DNA from: Nephromyces sp. MM_2019
Lineage: Eukaryota > Apicomplexa > Aconoidasida > Nephromycida
Reading direction: 5' to 3'
DNA length: 49,704 nt
NCBI GenBank assembly: GCA_015657535.1
Contig: JADHZB010001903.1
Span: 18,717-68,420, forward strand
The position numbers and the translations under genes are program-made. Of the stretch, positions 34,414-46,090 are shown piece by piece; the first letter of the stretch is position 1, and each line of letters begins with the position of its first letter. Below the pieces are notes generated by a model. The model was not told the origin of the DNA. It made no database searches and was given only the letters and a program-made list of their open reading frames with translations.

Positions 34414-36235
34414 AATAACGTTGAAGGTAAAATAAACTAATTTACCTTAAATTCTTAGTTTTATATATTTTTGATTTTGACTGGCAAAAACTCCCGTCTG
34501 AAATAGTTGTGTCAATTTACTGCCAGTTGTAAAATTGTAAACAAATTGAAGATGAAAACACCTGATCTGGAATATTTTTTACTCTAAATTGTATTACTAC
34601 ATACACTATAAGGAGTAGCTTTACATTGAAAAATTTATCATCATAGCAAAACTTTGACAATTTAATAATAATAAATAGTTATTCTATCTTATTAAACTCG
34701 CAGATAACTATTTTATTGAAGTAATACATATTCTTAATAACCCAGTAGCGATTAAAAAGCATTTACTTAAAGCACTCCCAAAAATTAAACATCTAATTTT
34801 GTCAATATGGAGATGAAATGACATTTGCTCTTAGGTAACGACTGATGGATTCATCTCCCATTTCGCATTTTAAATACTTTTAAAGATTGTGAATTGCTCT
34901 AAGAGATCGACTTTTGGATGGAAATTTTCCCTTCAAGATATCTTTAGTGATTCAAAGGTTTTTAAAATTAAAAAATTCAAGGTTTTGAGATATTTTAAAG
35001 TATCTAAAATCTATTTATTGAATTATACATTGATTAGATTAAGGCGTAGGCTTTCCAACCATAAATCATGAATAAAACCAAATGATTAACTACGGAGATT
35101 TGAATTCGAGAAGGTCCTCTAAATTAAAGACATAATAATCATAGAAAAATTTATATAAACCAGTTACAATTTTGCTTCATTGAATTAGCATATGTGTATT
35201 AAATTTTCAAATAGTAAGAATAAGTACAGTAAAACATTTGTCTAAATTAAATCTGTATTATTGGTAAATTTGTTATGCATGGTTTAATATTCTTCCATAG
35301 GTTAGGTATATAATCTTACTTAGAGTCTTGAAGCTGTAAAAAATACTCAAAAAATTCATCTTTCTTTGACCCAAAATTTCAATCATTTATTCTAGGTGTA
35401 AGTAAACCATTGCCACAATTGATAGACTGTTGGACTTTCCAAACATTATCAAATTGGAAATTTTACCAGGTAAATAAACCAAATTGAACTCACGCTCAAA
35501 TTAGTGCTTGAACTGCTGAAGTAGGTCAATAGTTTTGTTGTTTTTGTGGGAGTTTAATTTCTTTACTCAGCTAGTGTGATTGCTAGTTTCAAGTTGCCAA
35601 TTCAAAATGCAAGCATTCTAGTTGTGACTTTTTTAATTTGTTATCTTGGGAATTTTTTAATGTCAAAAAAAAAAAATTTACTCACAATAACTATTTTAAA
35701 CCTTGAAGACTATCTAAAAAAATGATCTTGTGACACCAAAAAACAGTCTTACCTCGAGAAATTTGAATTTGTATAAAAATAAGATATCTATTAATCAGGA
35801 TTTAATAAAATAAAGCATTTACCCGATTCATTCAGGTTATAGCAAAACATTTTTAGTGCCTGCGTTAAATAGTTAATTTTAAGTTAAAATTCTGACTATG
35901 GGTAAAAAAGATTCTTTTATTGAAATCTTTGTAATAAGCTAAAAAAGGGTAACAAAACTACTTTCAGGTTTGCAAACCGATAATATTAAAATCTCTTAAT
36001 AGTAAGATGCGTGAGGTCTAGTAAAATGTGAAGATTATTCATACATTGCAAAGTGGGACTAGAATTCATAGTTTAGACTAGAATCAAAACACACAATCGA
36101 AACGCACTTGTTTATTGAAGCAACTAGAAAATCTCTATTTACAATTTTTAAAGCGACTCTCAGAAGAGTCTAACTCTTAAAACTTCAAATGACTCACCTA
36201 TAAAAATAAAACTCATAAATCTAATAATTAGATTT
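34414..36235. other. intergenic region between F-box gene and SPRTN
   Basis: Divergent promoters should lie here. Mostly AT-rich without CA/TG repeats. It contains minus-strand leucine-periodic fragments (listed separately) that may be remnants of an LRR gene. Confidence 0.55.
34880..35507 (-). pseudogene. possible remnant or paralogue of an LRR-like gene
   Basis: On the minus strand, 35507-35396 reads EFNLVYLPGKISNLIMFGKS then LSIVAMVYLHLE and a stop. At about 35012-34935 a frame reads LDTLKYLKTLNFLILKTFES then LKIS and a stop. Both have the leucine spacing and word style of the neighbouring F-box/LRR gene (for example LKPLKYLKRIHIEL), but stops interrupt them and no consistent exon chain was found. 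They could be decayed exons of a tandem duplicate, a real gene with splice sites I did not find, or chance in AT-rich DNA. Confidence 0.25.
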
Positions 36236-37853
36236 ATGATGACCTTACTAAATGAGGTAGATACTAAAGAAAAAGGAGCTGTTGCATTAGTCGACAAGTC
36301 TGAATGGGACTTCCCCAGCATACATGAACTTTTAGGCTACTATAATGACAGCTTTTTCTATGGGAAACTTTGTTCTGTTGAAGTTCTCTGGAGCAAAAAG
36401 ATGACCTTGTGTGCAGGCCTTTGTGTTTATCAGGTACTTAAAAATTAATTGAAAAAAACTCTAACAAAAACCCATAGCCATTTGCCTCGTTTTACTTAGA
36501 AAGGAGGCTATTGTTCAATACGTTTATCTGAGCCACTGCTAAAGTACAGAGAAGTTAAGGAAATGAAAGTAGACGATTATTGTATTTTTGATGTTTAAGA
36601 CTCCTTTATTCACTGTCAACTTGTATTTCTCTTAATCCACAGGAAACTCTTTTGCATGAAATGATCCATGCTTACCTATTCCTTACAAACAATAACAGAG
36701 ACCGATCTGACCATGGCCCGGTAAGAACATGTGGATAATTCTTCCCTTTAAAAAATTTTCTGGCTTGAGACAAAAATATAAATGCCAAGGAGAGACTACA
36801 ATCTTTTGACGACACATATATTCAATCATAGCTTTGAAGCTTAATTTACATATGACAGCACTTAGCATAGTTGTTATTTTAATTATCCTTATACTACCAA
36901 ATTACAGGAATTCAGGAAACACATGGGTAGGATAAATTCATTAACTGGTCTGAACATCACCATTTACCATAGTTTTAACAATGAAGTTAACCATTATCGT
37001 AAACACATTTGGAGATGCAACGTAACAATCAATAAACAATCCTTATAAACAGAAATTAAAAAAGTTATGTATTATTAAATAATAGGGGATATGTCAAAAC
37101 TTACCACCCTTTTATGGTTATGTACGGCGTGCAATTAATCGTGCTCCCGGTCCACAAGATCCTTGGTGTAATAATTCACTATATAGTAAATTATTACATC
37201 GTCAATGGAAATGATTTATTTCCTTGTTCCTTATACGTGATTAAACTTCCTTATTTAGCTTTCTCTCAATTATTACATTATATACACTTCCTAGCTAGAA
37301 AAAATCTCAATCGATTTTCGAATCAGTCACTTTAAATATTTTGCTAGTAATTTCTTAATTATCTAGCTACCCATTCCTATACAGGGCAAGCACACAAGCA
37401 AGCATGCAGTGGACAATATATAAAGATCTCTGAACCGGATCCAAAACCCAGAAAATCTACAAAAGGTGAAAAAAATATTTAACATAATATTAAAATTTCC
37501 TTGAAAACTCTAATTACTCATCAGAAAAGAAAGAATCTCAGCCATCTAAAAACACCCTAAAACTATTGAACTTAGAAAGCAAACAAACAAAGTTAGTAAT
37601 AAAGCAAGGAATTGGGGCAATTCAAACTTCTAAACAATTCAATAAGAATCATAAACTAACGGATAATTACACGAAGTTACCGGATCACAAGATAATCCCA
37701 TATGAAAACAATATCAAAACATCAATTAATAATATTACAAGGTATTTTGAAAAACACACTGACAAAAAAGCACCAGAAGCTTTTGATACCTTTGATAAAT
37801 CGGGAGCCGGAGATTCATTTTATGTTGATTTAGTTTCACCAGAAGAATTTTGA
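36236..37853 (+). CDS. SPRTN: SPRTN/Spartan-type DNA-dependent metalloprotease
   Basis: SPRTN cleaves proteins crosslinked to DNA at stalled replication forks and cooperates with translesion synthesis. Exons 36236-36433, 36500-36568, 36643-36720, 36908-37021, 37086-37167, 37385-37465 and 37525-37853 give 316 residues, with all phases consistent. The SprT domain has LLHEMIHAYLFLTN (HExxH plus Glu) and the third zinc ligand in SDHGPEFRKHMGRINSLTG. The zinc-binding subdomain follows: RCNGICQN, FYGYVRRAINRAP and DPWWQAHKQACSGQYIKI, matching human RCNGPCQ and WWAEHQKTCGG. The C-terminal third is disordered, with a degenerate PCNA-interaction box INNITRYF. A UBZ finger is not evident, so the protein is shorter than human SPRTN (489). 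Start is 36236 or 36239. It lies directly upstream of pol eta on the same strand. Confidence 0.93.
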
Positions 37854-38678
37854 ACTCACTTCAGTCGATCGTAATGATCCGAATTCCCTTTCACCTTTTA
37901 AAATACAATCACACATTTTTTTCCAGGCAATTTCCTAATCACATCTTAATGCAAATCAAATCAACTCTATTTTCTATATACTAGGCATGCGGAAATAAGT
38001 TCTTCGGAATCATAGATGAATGAAACTTTTTTGTAGCTAATAGTATTATCTAGCTGTTGCATATTCCCGTGACCCATAAACCTTTTTGTTTCATCACCTT
38101 TTTTTGTTGACTTAGTGTGAATCCAATTAATTATATTCTCTAACTCCTGATAAACAATTACCGTATCTGAAGCACAGATAAAAAGATAAATATAAAATTT
38201 AAGTGTAGATAGAAAAATGAATGAACCATAACTGCTTTTTACTACTTCAATACCAATACATTTTCTTAGTTAAGTTCAAAAAATTAAAATATAAATTCCA
38301 AGTCTTGTTCTTTGCATATTAATCTATTTCTGAATTATATAAAAATTATTTTAAAGTGTGAAAGGATTCATTACATTGTTTTCAATAAAAAACTACTTGT
38401 AGCTGAATATGAATTTTAAGATAAATTGATTAAAAGGGAGATAGTTTACAATTGGATTAGTGTTAGCTCCAATGCAAGGTTTTAGTAATACATTTTGCCA
38501 GCATGAGACACATGTATAACTACTCCTTAGCAATCTTCAATATTTCATCTCAAGTATGTAGAATATTAAAACTATATTAAATCATTTTCTCTAAAACTTT
38601 TTAATTGAAGCTTTACTTTTTAAGTATTTTTAAAAAGTGGTCCATAAGATGCTACAAAATCCTGCCTTCACTTGAAAC
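37854..38678 (+). other. 825-bp spacer between SPRTN and pol eta
   Basis: AT-rich, without coding signal. It must hold the SPRTN 3' end and the pol eta promoter, unless the two share a transcript. No repeat arrays. Confidence 0.6.
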
Positions 38679-41600
38679 ATGTTAACCCAGACTGAAAGGC
38701 AAGGAAGGGTGATTGCTCATCTCGATATGGTAAACTATAAGCATTATAAAGAAACTAAATTTCAAACTTTACTTAGAATATGGATATAATCTATTTAAAG
38801 TATCTATTTTCCTTATTAGGTAATGGGATACCTTTTCCGATCACTTTCTGAGCAATGATCATAGCAATCGAAACTTTTATTTCACACAATCGAGAACTTT
38901 CGAAATTAACTTAACTATTCATGAAAGGATTTATTGATAAAGCTTAACCATATCATATAATAGATTAATGAATAATTATTTTATGAGAAATTTAAGATAC
39001 AATAACATGTGCTATATATAGGATTGTTTTTACTGCCAAGTTGAACACCTACGTTTGAACATACCCCAGGAAGAACCACTTGCAGTGCAACAAGTAAGAC
39101 TGAATTTCATAACGATGCAACTTGTTATATTTACCAAATATATTTTTCTTATGATGGCTTACTCTTGAATTAAGAATGGATAAGTGTAACTCGTCTAAAA
39201 AAGAGATCAATGATGAAAGCGATATTTGATTTTGAATAGATACATTTAATTATTTGTAAACAATTTCTGATTACATGACTATTATATAGTGGCAAATGCT
39301 CGCTGCCATTAACTATCCTGCTCGAGAAAAAGGTATAAAAAGAGGAGATACTGCTGAATTTGCTCGAAAAGCTTGCCCAGGCATCCATCTGATCCATGTG
39401 GAAACACTAGAGACACAAAATAAATATTTGCAGGAGGAGGTATTGTCATTTGTAATTAATATATATCCTATGCTCAGCATACACTCTTAATTTATAAGAT
39501 TCACCTCCAATATATACATGGGTGTTTATTTCCAATCCCAAGCTTAACATCCTTTTGAGTTAGATTAAACAACCTTAACATTTACTTTTCCTGAATTCAG
39601 GCCAAACAAAAAATTACTTTAGAAAGATATAGGAAAGCATCTGCTGAGGTGATTCAATTTTGATGCATTACAGTCACTACACATATGAAACTCGGAAGTT
39701 TCCACAACTATATGCTAAACTTTCAGATACTCAGCATCATCAGTTCGAACTGCACTCGTGTTGAAAGAGCTTCTATTGATGAAGCATATTTCGAGCTAAC
39801 AGAAGAAGTCAATTTCGCTATAAAGCACCTTACAAAGGAACATTTAATCAAAACTAACCCTTCTCTATCTAACCCTATTACTGGTCAAAATGACATTGAA
39901 AATGATATCTCACCTGAGCCTGATAAGATGATGCATGTCAAAATTAATAAGGCAGACCTTGTAGATCTATTCAGTGAGTTGAAAGATGAAAATGTATTCA
40001 ACATTGTCGCTATGACTTCAGATGAGATTATCATGAATCCAGAAGATGCTACAAATGAAGGTTACAAGTTTATAGCTACAGATTTTTATTTATTTTTTTT
40101 CTTTATTTACACATTTACCACATCCTTGTGAACTATTTATGTATATCTTATCTCTCCACTTTAAGCAAAAGTCATGTTATCTCATTCTAAGCTTTGAGCA
40201 ACCTATTGCTAATAGCATAAGTAATATTTTATTGCTTTATTCTACCAATCACAGAACTAGCTATACTGATTGGCTCTATATGTGTAAATCGTATAAGGAA
40301 ATCAATTTATGACAAACTTGGCTACACCTCAAGTGCTGGAATTTCTTATAACAAGGTGATAGTATGGCTACACCTCGATTGTAAATCAACTAACACATAC
40401 ATGGCCTATATATTTTAGCTACTTTCAAAAATTGGATCAGCAAAATTTAAACCAAATCGTCAAGCCATTGTACTTCGTAGGAACAAGGATAACTTACTAG
40501 GTAAGGTTTCCATCAGGAAGCTAAGAGGATTGGGTGGTAAACTTGGAAAAATCATACTAGGAGAGTTTCCCTATATAACAACACCTAGGGAACTTCAGGT
40601 TGAATTTCACATTATTAAAATTACCCTACTCTTGCAACACATTACCCTACTATATACAAACCGAATCAAACATTGCTTCACATGAACACGATCTGCTTAT
40701 CAGTTCAATTATGATTTAATTTGAGATGGATAGTTGATGAATAGCATATCAACACTAACTTATAAATCTCACCAAAAACTTAGAATCACAAAATCAATTA
40801 TGAAATCATTAGTTATATACATGCACTGTATTTAAATAATTTAGAGTATTGAGCTATCTAATTTGAGAGACAAATATGGTGAAGAGACAGGCACATATAT
40901 ATGGAGATTATGCAGGTCAAGATTTATTCATTAGTGATCAATCTTTTGACTTTATAAAGCTATAAAAAATCAGAAAATGACATGCCTTATACACATAATT
41001 TTCTAAAAAGGGGAATTAGTGATGACTTAGTAACACCAAACTTGAAGCCAAAATCAATGCTTGCCTCTAAACAATTTTCTCCACAGCTTGATCTTACCTT
41101 ACTGCAAGTTAAAATTTTGATTAACAAACTTTTTAGAATACTTGTAAATATTTACATGTTTTATCAGAGATGGCTTTTTGTAATGTCAGAGGAGTTAAAT
41201 GAACGTATTTTAAACGATGTAAAGCGCTTCTCTAGAAGGCCTCGTACTATATGTAAGCTTACTATTTTTACTTTCTTATAATATGTTAAACATGGTTAAT
41301 AAAACTATCTTAGCCTTACACCACAGAAGAAATTTGGACAATGAGCGCTCTACGAGATCACGATCATCACCTATCCCAAGAGGTAACCTATTTACACATA
41401 TCATTTAAGTATACCTGTACTAAACCGGCTTATATACTATGAATTTTTCTTAATTGAGCTATTATTCTACTTGTTGAATTATATACATATATATTATTTT
41501 TTTATACTTAAAAACCCCAAACTAATTACCAATATAGGATCACTAGAACACGGTATACCTACTGTGAACGAGATTTATATTGCGGGATGTCGATTACTAG

Positions 41601-42710
41601 ATCGTATACCAGTACTTGAGCTTACTCCATGTGTAGCTCTTGGCTTAGGTAATTAATTTATTTAGAAAAATGCATCATTAAGTTATGCTGAAAACTCTTG
41701 TTTCAGGTGTATATGATTTTGAAGATATTTCCACTGAAAACAACAGGATCACAGAATATTTCAAAGTTAAAAATGATAAAACTTCAAAAACAAAACCTTC
41801 CACATCTACCATTGAATCTCCCAAAAAATTTGAAGTTAATAGAACTGTATCTACACCTACCCAAGCAATTCCAAAAGAAAAAGAAACTGAAATTCTCGAA
41901 TATACTGGACAAAGTGATTCTGAAGATGTTTCTAATGGTTCATTGACCCCTGAAATCTGGCTCAGCCCACAATTTGATGAACATCAACAGTTATCTCCAT
42001 CAAGCATTTTTTATAATTCTCCAATCCGTGATTTCCCATCCACAACTTATCGGAAATCATTATCAACCCCCACACGATTATCAACATCACCCAACAGTCA
42101 CCAAAGAGCTAAAACTAGCCCTATAAATCAAAGGACCACAGCTCCCCCTATATACCAACAGACGCTGACTACTTCTTCACCTGCTACAACAATTAATCAG
42201 CCTGTATGTACTTCTACTAAACATTTGTTAAAGAATCAAACATCATTTACTAATCAAAATCAAGACAATTCCTTAATCCCTGACTCTTCTGCCTTAAACC
42301 CTTTTGGACAGAACAATTTGTCAAACAGAGATTGTGATTTATTTCATATTGAAGAAATAATTCAAGAAAAAGCATCCCAAGAAACCGAAGAGAGTACACT
42401 ACTTCAATGTGAACAGTGTGGACAATTATTGAAATCGAGTGAAATCCAGGTTATAATAATTTGATTAATTTATAATTATCAATAATTGAAATATAAATCA
42501 TTATAATAGGTACACCTAGACCATCATTTTGCCGTTCATCTGTCAAGACAGGATGATTTAATCTCGGAAAATAAGCAAACATCTACACATACTAAAGAAC
42601 TAGAAACCAAACCTAGGAAAAGGAAAACAGTTTCAGTTCAAGATAAGTCATCTACCAAGAAAACATTGGACCACTATTTTAAAGATTTTCGAAAGAAATC
42701 AAACAATTAA
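38679..42710 (+). CDS. POLH: DNA polymerase eta (Y-family translesion polymerase)
   Basis: Bypasses UV and other lesions during replication. Fourteen exons: 38679-38729, 39022-39093, 39290-39439, 39601-39648, 39727-40060, 40255-40355, 40419-40598, 40845-40915, 41011-41107, 41168-41252, 41314-41382, 41538-41648, 41707-42449 and 42510-42710; phases close to 770 residues (human 713). The palm shows RVIAHLDM|DCFYCQVEHLR (first acidic residue, interrupted by intron 1) and VERASIDEAYFELT (SIDE catalytic acids). The Y-family finger motif reads NYPAREKGIKRGD. Eta-like thumb: AGISYNKLLSKIGSAKFKPN and IRKLRGLGGKLG. The C-terminus carries NNRITEYF (PIP-like) and a UBZ zinc finger (CEQCGQLLKS with HLDHHFAVH, split by the last intron). 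A terminal PIP-like KKTLDHYF is also present. Confidence 0.93.
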
Positions 42711-42901
42711 GAATGTATTTGTAATTTTTTATTTTTTTAATATAAATTAGGCTTGAGCAACCACAATAATTATAAATTTCACAAAGTTAGGAAAAATAAT
42801 TGTCTTAGTAATTAATAAAAAGACGTAAAAACCTAATGAAAAATATGAAAAAGCCTCAGTGAGATTTATCAATCATGATTAGGACATTTGTTTATGAAAA
42901 T

Positions 42902-44105
42902 TTAAGCAGCTGCATAAAAATCAGAAACGGTCTGAATAATATTGCTAAATTCTGGCTTCAAAGAAGCTCCACCAACGAGGAAACCATCAATGTTTGGCAT
43001 CTTAATTAAGGATTCACAATTTCCTTTATTAACACTTCCACCATATACAATTCGCATATTCTTAGCAACTTCGGGAGAAACTTTCTCTGACATCATGGAC
43101 CTTAAATCCTGTCAAGACAAAAATTAAAATTTGCCTCAAGTTTAACGTTGAAACATATTCTAAGGTTACTGTTATCCACAGCAATAGTTATATAGGTGCT
43201 GGATTAAAAAATCTTGGGAACTTACTTTATGAACTTCTTCTGCGGTTTCAGGAGATGCTACTACACCTGTTCCAATTGCCCATATGGGTTCATATGCTAT
43301 AACGACTCTCGACCAATCCGACACATGTGGGATGGCAGACATAACTTGTTCAGAGCATATTTGCATGGTCATGTTAGCGTTTCGTTGCTCAAGAGTTTCA
43401 CCTATGCATAGCTGAGCAGGTATTAAACAATAGATTTTATTAAGGTTCTAGTATAAATTAAATAGCGTTAATCAAACTTACAACTGCAGTCATATTGGTA
43501 GTCATAACTTTTGCCATTTTTTTCCCAACAACTTCGTTTGTTTCACCATAAAATTGTCTGCGCTCGGAGTGTCCACAAAGGACACATTTTACTTGCATAT
43601 CTTCGAGCATTTTGGCGCTGATAAAAGTGATAATCTTATTTCAAGTTAATAATTAAAGTAGAAGATATGTGAAAGTAGTAGTGACTGAGATAAGAAGTTA
43701 GAAGTTCGAGAGACTTACCTAACTTCACCAGTGAATGCCCCATTTTCATTCATGCTGCAGTTTTGAGCACCAACATAGTATTTACCATTACATGCATTCA
43801 TTGCTTGTTCCATATGGATAAAGCTTGGGAAAACTACAACATCTGTTATTGAAATAAATAATGTACCTCAATCAGTAGCCTTGTGTTTGTTTGGTATTCG
43901 AAAAATAGATTGATGATCCTATTGGTCATCATAATATTATCAATTTAAGTTTCTATGACCTCAAGTTGCAATAATAAACTTACTAACCGACATTGTTAGC
44001 CTGGGAATTATCCATGTTTTTGAGATTTTCGGAATTTGTAGTCTTGCTTCCATTACATTTCCAATTACCACCTACCCATGGTTTAGGGCTAGAGTTTGAT
44101 GCCAT
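42902..44105 (-). CDS. TPI: triosephosphate isomerase
   Basis: Interconverts dihydroxyacetone phosphate and glyceraldehyde 3-phosphate in glycolysis. Exons 44105-43988, 43842-43719, 43617-43482, 43411-43226 and 43108-42902 give 256 residues, the normal TIM-barrel size. Catalytic residues are all visible: Lys in GGNWKCNGS, His in [13 protein letters not shown], Glu in [12 protein letters not shown] (loop 6), and the phosphate-binding YGGSVNKGN and GFLVGGASL. The segment after the catalytic Lys ([18 protein letters not shown]) is unusually polar compared with the helix normally there. No targeting extension, so cytosolic. It is convergent with pol eta, only 191 bp apart. Introns are 70-145 nt and free of CA repeats. 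Confidence 0.97.
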
Positions 44106-46090
44106 CTCACTTATTAATTGGGAAAACAATAATTATCTAGTGTGAAATGATGTATTTTCTTATAGAGATATCTTTTGACAAGTTATAGCTGAAAAGTGTA
44201 ATAATAAAGCAAAAGTTTCTGAAAAAAAAATCTTCTCAAATTTAAAACAAATAAATGGGTAATTTACTTAACTTGATGAAAAAACAGAGGAGTTCTAGGT
44301 AGTTTGATATTGTTATTTTTTTTCTACTCCTAAAGGTTGAAATGATTTTTACTTAATTAAGTTATAGCTAGCTAAGCTTTTAAAGAAAGCAAGACAGTAG
44401 TAACATAGCCATTGGTTTAAAGCATTGAGAAAACATATTCAAAACTGTAAAGAAATAGTAACTGAACTGCAAATATTTTATAATATAATTTTTATAAATT
44501 CATGAGAATAATCATGTTTTGTCTGTTATTAAATCAAATCATATTTATTAGGACTACTATTCTCAATATGAGTGATTTACCCACTAAATTTATTGCAACT
44601 TTGATGTACTAAAAAAGTATAATATCTATTTAAGTCACATAAAGGCTGAAGTGTTAACTATTTATTAAACTACGAATTGCTAGAATTTATTGTATTATTT
44701 TCACTCCTAACGAAAGAGTTATGCTTTCTAAACTATCATAGGGCTTAAACTTATTGAAATTCAAACATGATTTACTTTTTTGCAAAATCTTTATAACAAG
44801 ATTGGAAATCCTATTAGTGTATTTTGTATTTAACATAAAATTTTATAGTTTTAATGTAATATTGTTTTGAAATATATTAAAACAATGCTTAACTATTGGG
44901 GATGTAAGAATCAGATCCAAGGAATTTCAATCTTAAAGAATTGATGACTTATATAACATATTTTAAAAATGGATAAACAAGAGTGAGATTAGTGCATAAC
45001 TCAAAGTAATCTAAAGACATTTTTAAAAAAATTCACATAATGAATTTTTGTATAAGATAATTTTGCCCTTAATTTTTTAACTAAAAGTATTAGAATTCTG
45101 TCTAAAATAAAACTTAAATTGACTACTAGCTTAATTATTTGCTTAACTCGAGGTTCAAATAGAGATTTTCAATACTAAATTTAGAGAGTTTATAATCTAT
45201 ATTCCCTTTGATAGCTTTAGCTTGAGGAGTTCTTAGTCAATTAGAAAATACAAGTAAGTGAATTTTCTAATGATATTTGTAAATTAGGAGCTAAGCCAAT
45301 AAAGTAAAAACCTAGAGTGACATCAGACTTGTAATTCGAAATTTTAGGTAAATTTTCTGTCTACTATGTAATAAATAATTAGTGCATGTTGATTCAAATC
45401 ATAAAATAATAATAAATACTGTGGAAAACAAATGAAAAGAAAGAGAGCAAGATTTCTAGTTGATTAATTGGAATTTTTAGTAAATTAAGTCACATCTATT
45501 TATTCCAAGCTAGATATGTAACTAAAAAAACAGTCTCAATATAACTTTAAATCTATATCTAGGTTTTATAAAATCACAAATTTTGATTGAAATTCAGCAA
45601 AATTATTTAAATTTTGAAAAATCCCAGATAAAGCTACTCAAATGATTTCAAAGCTAGATGGCACAAATTCATTTGGATTACAAAAAATTAAAAATTTTCA
45701 CACTTAAATTTTTAAGATTTGCCTTTTACTCAACGTATATATAGTGTATATCATCTCTCGTATAATTCTATCTAAAAAGACAACTTTTAGTAAATTTATT
45801 TAGATTTTTGTAGCTTACTATTTAAATAAAAATCGTCTGTAAATTTTCTCTCTTAGAGAAGTATATTTATATGAAACTTTTAAATAATTTTTATCAAGCT
45901 TTCATTATACCGCTCCTAATTTTTACTAGGTATTAGCTTAAGTCTTTTACTCATATTTATCCAAGATACATACATATATATCTCTAATGGAGCTTGTATT
46001 AAACTTGAAAATTGAAATTAGATGCATCACAGAACTATTATGAACAAAGAAATATTAAGATATTAAGTATTTACTGAAGAAGGAAACAAA
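44106..46090. other. 2 kb divergent intergenic region, no gene seen
   Basis: Between the divergent TPI and secreted-type gene starts. Uniformly AT-rich, without CA/TG repeats, coding frames or RNA signatures. Promoters of both genes are expected here. Confidence 0.6.

Noticed and set aside
45140..45170. GGTTCAAAT resembling a tRNA T-loop
   Set aside because: No acceptor stem, D arm or anticodon arm at tRNA spacing; no tRNA gene supported anywhere in the window.
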